Below, piece by piece: positions 1 through 6,398 of a stretch of 6,494 nt of DNA. The position numbers and the translations under genes were made by a program. Location of the stretch: positions 1 through 6,494 of the forward strand of contig NZ_JACUUA010000181.1 of assembly GCF_014859565.1 (NCBI RefSeq), given 5' to 3'. Each line of letters begins with the position of its first letter. Positions within the stretch are counted from its first letter, which is position 1. The notes under the pieces were generated by a model. It did no database searches. It saw only the letters and a list, made by a program, of their open reading frames with translations, and had not been told where the DNA came from. This DNA is from Marinospirillum sp. (GTDB taxonomy: Bacteria > Pseudomonadota > Gammaproteobacteria > Pseudomonadales > Halomonadaceae).

Positions 1-44
1 ACTGGTAAGCCGGAGCCAACACCCATAAAACTAATGCCAGACAT
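1..44 (-). CDS. fliD: Flagellar filament cap protein FliD, N-terminal fragment
   Basis: Only the first 14 complete codons lie in the window; they read MSGISFMGVGSGLP. This closely resembles the conserved FliD start (M-x-G-I-S-x-x-G-x-G-S-G-L), and the position directly after flaG is the usual one for fliD in polar flagellar loci. FliD (HAP2) forms the cap at the filament tip and helps flagellin subunits fold and insert. The start is supported by a good ribosome binding site, AGAGGA at 52-57, seven bases upstream of the ATG. The gene follows flaG by 26 bases with no promoter or terminator between them, so it is probably read from the flaG promoter. Identification rests on a short stretch plus context. 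Confidence 0.85.
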   Translation of the reverse strand, partial: MSGISFMGVGSGLP

Positions 45-70
45 AATTTAATCCTCTTTATCTGTTCGGC

Positions 71-532
71 TCAGGAAACCTGAGTGGAGAAAAACTGAGT
101 TTCACCATCCATCAGTCGTGCTTTTAAAGCCAGCACTTCTTCTGATGGATACTGCCGGATGACTTCGTCAGTTTTGGTATTCATGACACGCACAACCAAG
201 TCTTCGGTCTTATCATTAAGCTCGAACTTCAGTGCACGATTCTGAGAGTACAAAGCGCTGTTAATCTCATCCAGCATGTCTCTAAGCTCTTCTGCAGAGA
301 GAGGCTTAATACTCGTCTGATCTTGTTGTTGCTCTTTAGACTCAGCTGCATGCTCTTTGGCTTGTTCGAGCTGGAGCAATTTGGCTTCCAATGTGGCTGC
401 GGCTGATTTTTCAGCCTCATCAACAGGCCGCTCTGAAACTGAATTGCCAGTGGTTTTGTTTACCTGGCTTCCAGGTAGATTGGCCGCGCTGGCCGTTGAA
501 ACATGGCTGGGATTAAGAATTTCTGAGGTCAT
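71..532 (-). CDS. flaG: FlaG family flagellar protein
   Basis: A 153-residue protein with the layout of FlaG. Residues 1-75 are low-complexity and probably disordered or coiled: Ser/Thr/Ala-rich first, then an Ala/Glu/Gln-rich helix-like stretch at about 40-70. The conserved FlaG domain follows at about 77-150. Its core at 101-136 shows LKFELND, then DLVVRVMNTKTDEVIRQYPS and EEVLAL, the family's beta-hairpin signature. FlaG proteins are linked to control of filament length, but their mechanism is poorly defined. The start is supported by GAGG eight bases before the ATG, with a nearer AAAGG as an alternative. The gene lies between fliC and fliD, has its own sigma-28 promoter, and probably forms an operon with fliD. 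The long N-terminal part is variable in this family, so little can be read from it. Confidence 0.9.
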   Translation of the reverse strand: MTSEILNPSHVSTASAANLPGSQVNKTTGNSVSERPVDEAEKSAAATLEAKLLQLEQAKEHAAESKEQQQDQTSIKPLSAEELRDMLDEINSALYSQNRALKFELNDKTEDLVVRVMNTKTDEVIRQYPSEEVLALKARLMDGETQFFSTQVS

Positions 533-572
533 AACCTTTGCCTCGTTACCTAACTGGTTTTGTTAAGCATAG

Positions 573-599
573 CTATCGGCAGCAAAAGCAACAACTTTA
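573..599 (-). promoter_or_regulatory. Sigma-28 (FliA) promoter for flaG-fliD
   Basis: On the minus strand TAAA (596-599) is followed by exactly 15 bases and then GCCGATAG (573-580). The sigma-28 consensus is TAAA-N15-GCCGATAA, so only the last base differs. The predicted transcription start is near 566, giving a leader of roughly 34 bases before flaG. The promoter begins about 23 bases beyond the fliC terminator, which makes flaG-fliD a separate late-class flagellar transcript. Confidence 0.85.
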
Positions 600-621
600 G
601 AGTATTGATCAAAATTTAGAC

Positions 622-648
622 AAAAAAACGCCGGGAAATCCCGGCGTT
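622..648 (-). terminator. Rho-independent terminator of the flagellin gene
   Basis: On the minus strand AACGCCGGGA pairs with TCCCGGCGTT, a perfect 10-base inverted repeat around two bases (in practice a nine-pair stem with a four-base loop). A run of T ends the element (622-628, seven T including two from the stem). It starts 25 bases after the flagellin stop codon, as expected for a highly expressed gene needing a clean 3' end. The weak outer A-T pairs also give some dyad on the plus strand, but no plus-strand gene uses it. Confidence 0.95.
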
Positions 649-673
649 CTGAGGGTTAAGCAGTAAGTAATGC

Positions 674-1552
674 TTACAGCAGACCCAGCACCACCTGAGA
701 GGAAGCGTTCGCCTGACCCAGAGCAGCAACACCCGCCTGCTGCAGAACCTGCTGTTTGGCCAGGTTAGAGGTTTCAGCAGCGAAGTCAGCATCCTGAACA
801 CGGCTACGAGAAGCTTGCAGGTTTTCAGAGTAAATCTGGTTACCGGAGATAACGGCTTCAAAGCGGTTCATCACCGCACCGAAGGTGGCGCGTTCAGTGG
901 AGATGCCGTCAATCATGTTACGAGTCAGGCTGATAGCAGACTGAGCAGCAGTTTGAGTGGTGATGTCGATGGTTGCAGTGCCGTCCAGACCGCCAGCGGT
1001 GATCAGTGCCAGAGCAGTGCCACCTTTGACATTTGCACTCAAAACACCAGCCAAACCACCGGATAGGCCAGCGTTAACCTGGTAAGCAGAATCATTGTCA
1101 AAACCAACCTGCATGGTTAAAGATTCAGCAGAAGCATTCAGCAGTTTCTGACCATTGAACTCGGTGGTTTCGATGATGCGGGTAATTTCTTGAGTCAGCT
1201 GGTCAACTTCTTTCTGTAAACCACCACGGGCTGCGGTGTTGTATGTACCGTTGGCGGACTGGATGGCCAGTTCGTTGATACGCTGCAGGTTGGAGGTGAT
1301 CTGATCCAGTGCACCTTCCGCAGTTTGAGCCAGAGAGATGCCATCACCCGCATTACGAGTAGCCATGTTAAGGCCACGAATATCCTTGGTTTGCGCCTGA
1401 GCCAAGTACAGGCCACCAGCATCATCTTTGGCAGAGTTGATGCGCAAACCAGTAGACAGACGGTTAAAAGTCTGTGATTGCTGAGCCTGAGTGTTGGCCA
1501 GGTTACGGGCGCCATTCAGTGCAGAAACGTTAGTGTTGATTACTAGAGACAT
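674..1552 (-). CDS. fliC: Flagellin, short form (D0/D1 with reduced central region)
   Basis: A 292-residue flagellin, the structural subunit of the filament. It is exported unfolded by the flagellar type III system and has no signal peptide. The N-terminal D0/D1 part (about 1-140) starts MSLVINTNVSAL and includes RLSTGLRINSAKDDAGG (31-47), an intact DGISLAQTAEGAL segment (70-82) and LQRINELAIQSANGT (89-103). The C-terminal D1/D0 part (about 205-292) includes ENLQASRSRVQDADFA and ends VVLGLL. The middle, about 141-204, is only some 60 residues, so the outer D2/D3 domains of longer flagellins are absent. That middle is rich in Ser and Thr, possible O-glycan sites. There is no Cys or Trp. The start has AAGGAG (1560-1565) seven bases upstream. 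The gene is monocistronic, between a sigma-28 promoter and a strong terminator. Confidence 0.97.
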   Translation of the reverse strand: MSLVINTNVSALNGARNLANTQAQQSQTFNRLSTGLRINSAKDDAGGLYLAQAQTKDIRGLNMATRNAGDGISLAQTAEGALDQITSNLQRINELAIQSANGTYNTAARGGLQKEVDQLTQEITRIIETTEFNGQKLLNASAESLTMQVGFDNDSAYQVNAGLSGGLAGVLSANVKGGTALALITAGGLDGTATIDITTQTAAQSAISLTRNMIDGISTERATFGAVMNRFEAVISGNQIYSENLQASRSRVQDADFAAETSNLAKQQVLQQAGVAALGQANASSQVVLGLL

Positions 1553-1562
1553 GGTAGAACTC

Positions 1563-1592
1563 CTTAAACTTAAGAAAGTATGTCCGGGGACA
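1563..1592 (-). promoter_or_regulatory. Flagellin mRNA leader with two small hairpins
   Basis: The predicted leader runs from about 1592 to 1553. At its very 5' end (1581-1592) the minus strand reads TGTCC-CC-GGACA, an inverted repeat that can fold as a short stem. A second weak A/U-rich inverted repeat, CTTAA-GT-TTAAG (1563-1574), runs into the AAGGAG ribosome binding site at 1560-1565. The repeats are seen directly; a role in mRNA stability or translation control is inference. AAGGA also fits the core of CsrA sites (A-N-GGA), but any Shine-Dalgarno sequence does. Confidence 0.35.
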
Positions 1593-1598
1593 ATGAGC

Positions 1599-1625
1599 TT
1601 ATCGGCGAATGAGGAAAATGCTTTA
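1599..1625 (-). promoter_or_regulatory. Sigma-28 (FliA) promoter for flagellin
   Basis: On the minus strand TAAA (1622-1625) is followed by exactly 15 bases and GCCGATAA (1599-1606), a perfect match to the sigma-28 consensus. A run of eight A (1628-1635) sits just upstream of the -35 element and could act as an UP-like element that raises promoter strength. The expected start is near 1592, giving a leader of about 40 bases. This places fliC in the late flagellar class, transcribed after hook completion and FlgM export. Confidence 0.95.
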
Positions 1626-1651
1626 GGTTTTTTTTGTGCTTTTTTAAAAAA

Positions 1652-4600
1652 CTACTCAAATACTTGTTCCAGCCACAATTCAACACGTTCAGGTTTGATT
1701 TCATCCATCGTTTCAGCCAGCAAAACCTTTTCCAGTGGGTCGCTGATTTTGCTGTAGAGCTTCGGATCTGTCACCAGCCAGCCAGTCAGGCTGTCTTGTA
1801 AATTTTGCCAAGCTTCAAGATCCAGTGTGCTGGTCAGAAGTGCCCACTGCTTGATTTGTGTATAAGTAGCAAGATCCTTGATACAGGCCACATGAGCATC
1901 CGGGTTACCGCTATAAATACAGAGGTCAGGATGTAAACGTGCAACTTCTGTAGCCGACAGAGGCAGAGTCTGCCCGCCACTCAGAAAGCCATAACGCTGG
2001 ATCTGCAGCCATTCTTTTTTCTCACCTTCTTGTAAAAAGCCTGAGATTTTTTTTGTGATCTGAGTGTGACGGGGTGATGGATCGAAAATACAAGCTAATA
2101 CTCTGGGGCGTTGGTGATGGGTGAAATGCCATTTACCTGCAAGAAGTATATCAGCCTCCAAGCCTGAATCACGTAAAGCAAGGTTGGCATTGAATGCCGG
2201 ATCAGTGATGAGCAGGTTAAACCAGCGTTGTTTGAATAGAGTGCGGTCTGTACCGGCTACTTGCAGGTAGTTGTTTCTTCCGGTTAGTGCAACAGAGCTC
2301 AGCGGTGACCAGATGAGTTTGTGGCCTGCAATGCACATTCTGATTTGTAGGTCGTTGACAGCCAGTCGGGTTTTGAATTCAGGATCCAGCATTCCGATTT
2401 CGTTATACTTTTTCCGCTTGATGGCGAGGCAGGCCGGGTGGAGTGCATTAAAACTCTGCTCACACCAGGCGCGGGGCAAGCCAGTGACCTCCTGCTCAAG
2501 AAAAAAGTCACTGTATAGATCACCAATTAGTCCATCCTTGCCGAGTATCTGCCCGGCACTGACAATAGTGGCTTTTGAAGAAACCAGTCGGGGTGCTGCC
2601 ATGGCTACATCAGGCCGCTGCAGCTGATCCAGCAGTGTTTCCAACCAGTTGCTCTGAACAAAGCGCAACTGGCTGGAAGCCAATACAAACACATCTGAGC
2701 TGGACGCGGAGATCAGTCTCTGTAAAGCATCGGCCTCACCCTGCCAGCTGGCTAAAGTTACCAGCTGTACGTTTGGAAGCGGTATGTTTTTGTTTTGCCA
2801 CCATTCCTGGAACTCTTGCTGTTCAGCGGGTACAGCAATATAAGGTCTGATATCTTTAAGTGCCGTGTTTTCAGCCAGAGATATCAGGCAGTCGGCGAGT
2901 GCTTGTGTGAGTTTTGGAGTGGGCAGCAAAAAATCCGCTGCTGGAGCCGTATCTTCAGGAAAATAACGTGTGTTGTAGATACCTGGATGAAGACCCGGTT
3001 GTACCCTTGCTCGTGAAAATCCGCACCGGGTTAGATGCTGTTGACGAATTAAGGCACCTAGTTTTTCATGATCCTCACTTTGCTGCATAGCCGCAGTGAA
3101 CACTGATCGACTGACAAGAATGTTCGGGATATGTCCTATGGCGGGCAGAGTCATGCGTTCAGCAATGCGAAACACCAAGTCTTCTGTTTGTCGATAGGCA
3201 AAGGGAGCAAAGCCTTCCATTGCCTCCCAAGCATCTTTGCGAAAAGCTGTGGCGCGACTGACATAGTCGGTTGATCGCAGAAGATCCAGATTGAAATCAG
3301 GTTTGAAAATAGGATCGGTTGGCTGATTAGCGCCGAATCTGGACTCATCATCGGACATTTCTTCATCACCCTGTTGCAGCAGGGCTTCATCACCATAAAT
3401 GGCTAACCAGTCATTATTTAGATCAGCATAATCGGCAAGGTTGAACAGCGCCTGTGGGTGCAGTTCATCACCGGGCCAGAGTTGCATGATCCAGTCTGCC
3501 TCCACCTCGCGAATGACTGGGTTGATGTCTTCAAAGGGTTTGGGTGTTTGTATCCATTGAATGTTGCCAGCCTGATGAAGGGTATCGATCGGGCAGCAAG
3601 CTGAGCTGAGTATAGACAAGCCGTAATGAGGGTAAATCTGCAGCTCTAGACTATCCAGGGTTGTTGCCAGAGCCTCGAACAGGGATTCATCCAGAACAAG
3701 CACAAGATGAAATGTCGGATGTTTTTTCCATTGATTGTAGCGCTCGCCCATCAATTGGCCAGTCAGCTCATCAGGCTGGGTTTTGGCGCGCCACGACTGG
3801 AAGGCACTGTTAACAATAAATCGATGATCTTCTCCTGCTGTATCCAGGGCATCATAAAACTGTGGATCGTTTCTGATGCGTTCGGCGTGTTCCGTTTCAC
3901 CGATAATTTCCAGCAGTTTAGCCAGGCTTTTGTGAGTCGCCTCTAGTTGCTGTGTTTCCTCAACAAGTCTTAGATTACTGGCTGATTTATCAGCCAGTGT
4001 TGTTCTTTTGATATCATTGTGAATCAGGGCATAGAGCTCATTATGCAGGCCTTTGGCATCACATTGCACTACACCATCATCAGCTGAAAAAAGCAGCCCA
4101 CCGAGAAAGACTTGTCGGGAAACCAGTTCAACAGTGGCTTTACCCATTGCCATGCTTTCAACTGCAATGCTGGATCCGGGTGAGATTGTGATGTCGGATA
4201 TCAGAACAATTTTTTCCGGTCGATCAAAGATGTAAGCAAAATTATCAGAAATTCCTAGCCGCTTTGCCTTGTGGTGTACCTGTTCTTTGCTGAACTTGGT
4301 GCCGGAGGGCCGATCCTTAACAATAAAAAACAGGCTTCGATCAGTATTTTTATTGACTTCTGCTGCTGCGTCCATGAAGGCATCCAGCGTTTTTTCATAG
4401 GTAAGGGGATCTGATGTTGCATTTTCATGAACAGCATAGGTGGTGAAATAACTGATGACCAAGGCATCTGCAGGAATCTCAAGCTGGCTTTTTAATGCTT
4501 CAAGTTCAGCAGTGTTGATGCTTCTGTAAGCATCCCAGTTGACCATGCCGGTGACGTGCCTCTGCCCTTTGCCCGTATTGAGATCATCCAAGGTTTCTTT

Positions 4601-5158
4601 GCAGCGCTCAGTGGTGAGGGTTAAGTGGTCACTGATAAAATGCCGGATGGAGCCTAGATTTCTGGCAATGTAAGGGCTATGACAAAAATGAATAGACGGG
4701 ACTTCATTGTATTTCGCCCACTGTACAAGCGTGGCTTCATGGATCATGTATTCTTGATTGACTGCCAGCGCCAAGATGTCATGGCTTGCCTTCAGCTTGT
4801 TGAGTCCCATATACAGAGTAAGAATTTTTGCTGTGCGACTTTTGGCTTTGCTCTGTATGACTTCAGCTATCTGGTGAGGGAGCTGCTCCTTTTTTAACCA
4901 CTGCTGAATGTCTTCTACACTCGCATCCAGTCGCTGGTTGAATGCCGTTTCTTTGTTTTTGATTTCATTGCTTATTTCTTCATCAGACAGTTGGTACTCA
5001 ATGACGTGGCACTGCACTCCATACTTGTTTGCAAGCAGCTGGTTCTGATCAGCAAACTGTTTTGGAGTAATGATGTCAACAGGGTATTCTTTGAGTAGTC
5101 CTTCAAGCAGCAGGGTTTGTCGATCAAGCAGGGTGGAAATAACGGCCTTTCTTTTCAT
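1652..5158 (-). CDS. Large multidomain glycosyltransferase, probable flagellin glycosylation enzyme
   Basis: A 1168-residue cytosolic protein without signal peptide or membrane segments. Three or four modules can be read. Residues 1-420 look like a GT-B glycosyltransferase, with a donor-side motif SPGSSIAVESMAMGKATVEL (326-345). Residues about 480-715 resemble a GT2 (GT-A) domain: WPGDEL (561-566), IYGDE (587-591), KPDFNLDLLRSTDYVSR (619-635) and a TED (658-660) near the catalytic-base position. Residues about 735-1000 are a second GT2-like domain, with ND at 935-936, AGHKLIW (944-950) and FKQRWFNLLITDPAFNANL (975-993). In both GT2-like modules the usual D-x-D is altered: WPGD, and LASS at 826-829. 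The tail (1015-1168) is compatible with half of another GT-B fold. The start has AGGA six bases upstream, overlapping the preceding stop. Similar large transferases (FgtA, Fgt1) lie beside fliC in Pseudomonas. The sugar donor and acceptor are unknown; flagellin as acceptor is inferred from position. Confidence 0.8.
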   Translation of the reverse strand: MKRKAVISTLLDRQTLLLEGLLKEYPVDIITPKQFADQNQLLANKYGVQCHVIEYQLSDEEISNEIKNKETAFNQRLDASVEDIQQWLKKEQLPHQIAEVIQSKAKSRTAKILTLYMGLNKLKASHDILALAVNQEYMIHEATLVQWAKYNEVPSIHFCHSPYIARNLGSIRHFISDHLTLTTERCKETLDDLNTGKGQRHVTGMVNWDAYRSINTAELEALKSQLEIPADALVISYFTTYAVHENATSDPLTYEKTLDAFMDAAAEVNKNTDRSLFFIVKDRPSGTKFSKEQVHHKAKRLGISDNFAYIFDRPEKIVLISDITISPGSSIAVESMAMGKATVELVSRQVFLGGLLFSADDGVVQCDAKGLHNELYALIHNDIKRTTLADKSASNLRLVEETQQLEATHKSLAKLLEIIGETEHAERIRNDPQFYDALDTAGEDHRFIVNSAFQSWRAKTQPDELTGQLMGERYNQWKKHPTFHLVLVLDESLFEALATTLDSLELQIYPHYGLSILSSACCPIDTLHQAGNIQWIQTPKPFEDINPVIREVEADWIMQLWPGDELHPQALFNLADYADLNNDWLAIYGDEALLQQGDEEMSDDESRFGANQPTDPIFKPDFNLDLLRSTDYVSRATAFRKDAWEAMEGFAPFAYRQTEDLVFRIAERMTLPAIGHIPNILVSRSVFTAAMQQSEDHEKLGALIRQQHLTRCGFSRARVQPGLHPGIYNTRYFPEDTAPAADFLLPTPKLTQALADCLISLAENTALKDIRPYIAVPAEQQEFQEWWQNKNIPLPNVQLVTLASWQGEADALQRLISASSSDVFVLASSQLRFVQSNWLETLLDQLQRPDVAMAAPRLVSSKATIVSAGQILGKDGLIGDLYSDFFLEQEVTGLPRAWCEQSFNALHPACLAIKRKKYNEIGMLDPEFKTRLAVNDLQIRMCIAGHKLIWSPLSSVALTGRNNYLQVAGTDRTLFKQRWFNLLITDPAFNANLALRDSGLEADILLAGKWHFTHHQRPRVLACIFDPSPRHTQITKKISGFLQEGEKKEWLQIQRYGFLSGGQTLPLSATEVARLHPDLCIYSGNPDAHVACIKDLATYTQIKQWALLTSTLDLEAWQNLQDSLTGWLVTDPKLYSKISDPLEKVLLAETMDEIKPERVELWLEQVFE

Positions 5159-5166
5159 GGTGATTC

Positions 5167-5679
5167 CTAGCGTATCCGTTTGATATTTGAGCCTGTCAGT
5201 TTGCTGATTTCTCTGAAAATTTCGGATGTCAAAGCGCCGTACAGGGGAGTGCCTTCATAAACAAACTCATCTGCGTTAAGTGCCTCCTGCCAGTGATCAG
5301 CGATATAACCTTTTTCTGCATCAATTTGACTATCTCGTAACCAGTGGAAGAGAATTTCCTGCTGCTCGGTGTTTAATGCAGTCATTAACCAGTGCTTCCT
5401 TTTTTCGTCGGTCAGCTGGCATAACCTTAAAATGAATTGTGCAGGATAAAGGTGATCAAAGTGGTGTTCGAGCACTCCTTGGATGTTTGGCAGTTGTTCG
5501 GGAGCAACCTCAAGGTGGATTACAGGAGCAATACTGTTAGTCCAGTCTTGCATAAAATCTTTGAAAGGCTGATCCACTGCAAGCCAGCTCATTAAGCGCT
5601 TCCATGCATTAGGGCCACAGAAGGTTTTGCTTCCAACCAGTTGTGCAAATTCTTCTGAAGTGTAGTCAGGTATGCTCAT
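5167..5679 (-). CDS. Unrecognised 170-residue protein in the glycosylation operon
   Basis: I do not recognise this protein. It is 170 residues, soluble-looking, with no signal peptide, membrane segment or known catalytic motif. It is rich in aromatic residues, with Trp at 26, 32, 46, 97, 113 and 130, and has two Cys (21 and 87) that form no metal-binding pattern. The middle (about 60-135) appears mostly helical, and the C-terminus is basic (NIKRIR). It is very likely real: the start codon lies two bases after the preceding stop, an AAGGA ribosome binding site sits within the last codons of that gene, and the next gene begins eight bases after its stop. The sandwich between a cytidylyltransferase and a large glycosyltransferase suggests a helper role in sugar activation or transfer, for instance as a partner or targeting subunit, but nothing in the sequence proves that. 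Confidence 0.8.
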   Translation of the reverse strand: MSIPDYTSEEFAQLVGSKTFCGPNAWKRLMSWLAVDQPFKDFMQDWTNSIAPVIHLEVAPEQLPNIQGVLEHHFDHLYPAQFILRLCQLTDEKRKHWLMTALNTEQQEILFHWLRDSQIDAEKGYIADHWQEALNADEFVYEGTPLYGALTSEIFREISKLTGSNIKRIR

Positions 5680-5681
5680 AT

Positions 5682-6398
5682 TTATTCCTTCTGTAGTGTT
5701 CTTTGGTGCTGAATGAGTGTCTGGCAGAATAAAAAGTCCAGCTCTGTATCGATATCAATGGAGCGCTCTTGTTTCATTACCAGTGCAAAACTGTTCGGTA
5801 TCAAGAAGCTCTGATGTTTAAGCAGTAATGGTGTTTTTGCTAGATAAAAAGCACCATTCAGACGGTAATGCTGTGGGAGATCCTGGCTGCGTTGATTAAG
5901 CACTGTGTCGGGCAGGAATTCTGCCATGCTCAGGTTGTCATCCAATGTATTGCACCAGAGCGGGGAGTGTTCAGCCGGACAGACACTGATGATGCTGCTG
6001 GCTTGTTTTTCTGCCATTAACCTGAAACCCGCTTCTATATCTTCACGGTTGCGAAGTGGCGAGGTGGGTTGCAACAACAAGGTTTGTTCAGGTGTAATAC
6101 CTTGTTTTTTAAGTTCATCCAGTGTGTGTCTGATCACATCAAATGTGCTGGCTGTATCGCTGGCCAGCTCAGCAGGACGGCGGATAACAATGCAGTCACT
6201 GGATGCTGCCAGCTGCAGAACGTCTGGATCATCACTGGTCACAGCCACCAGATTGATCTCTTTTGAGGTTCTTGCGAGATCAATGCTCCATTGAATCAAA
6301 GGCTTACCAGCAAGCGGTAAGGTGTTTTTACCCGGCAAACGTTTGCTGCCTGCCCTAGCAGGGATGATGGCCAGTGTTTTATGTGTAAAATCAGGCAT
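5682..6398 (-). CDS. CMP-nonulosonate (acylneuraminate family) cytidylyltransferase
   Basis: A 238-residue enzyme of the NeuA / LegF / PseF family, which joins CTP and a nine-carbon acidic sugar (sialic, legionaminic or pseudaminic acid) to give the CMP-sugar donor plus pyrophosphate. The nucleotide-binding loop IPARAGSKRLPGKN is at 12-25. TSDDP (54-58), RPAELASDTAST (74-85), LLLQPTSPLR (107-116), RLNGAFY (179-185) and the acidic, probably Mg-binding IDIDTELD (214-221) follow in family order. I start it at the ATG at 6396-6398, because the conserved fold begins a few residues later and this ATG overlaps the upstream stop by eight bases (ATGCCTGA). The frame is open to an ATG at 6438-6440, but that adds 14 residues lying inside the upstream gene. 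The short length excludes the extra C-terminal domain of some NeuA proteins. HSPLW (144-148) and the neighbouring nucleotidyltransferase favour a legionaminate-type substrate, not proven. Confidence 0.9.
   Translation of the reverse strand: MPDFTHKTLAIIPARAGSKRLPGKNTLPLAGKPLIQWSIDLARTSKEINLVAVTSDDPDVLQLAASSDCIVIRRPAELASDTASTFDVIRHTLDELKKQGITPEQTLLLQPTSPLRNREDIEAGFRLMAEKQASSIISVCPAEHSPLWCNTLDDNLSMAEFLPDTVLNQRSQDLPQHYRLNGAFYLAKTPLLLKHQSFLIPNSFALVMKQERSIDIDTELDFLFCQTLIQHQRTLQKE

Noticed and set aside
815..1515. Open frames on both strands overlapping the flagellin gene (815-1066 plus, 1195-1515 minus)
   Set aside because: The flagellin frame is unambiguous through both ends of the gene, and the alternative frames give Trp/Cys- or Ser-rich sequences unlike any protein family I know.
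1640..1651. T6A6 palindrome considered as an intrinsic terminator of the transferase gene
   Set aside because: A pure A-U stem without loop bases or GC content would not be stable enough, and the following tract on the transcribed strand is A-rich, not U-rich.
2271..3016. Plus-strand open frames of 73-118 codons within the transferase gene
   Set aside because: They lie antisense to a continuous 1168-codon gene with recognisable motifs, have no recognisable products and show no promoter or ribosome binding site; they are by-products of the coding strand composition.
3430..3440. Possible sigma-28 -10 element (GCCGATTA on the minus strand) inside the transferase gene
   Set aside because: No TAAA-like -35 element occurs at the required 15-base spacing, and it lies in the middle of a coding region.
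5905..6294. Plus-strand open frame of 129 codons opposite the cytidylyltransferase
   Set aside because: It is antisense to a gene with a full set of family motifs, is Ser/Cys-rich without recognisable features, and has no supporting expression signals.
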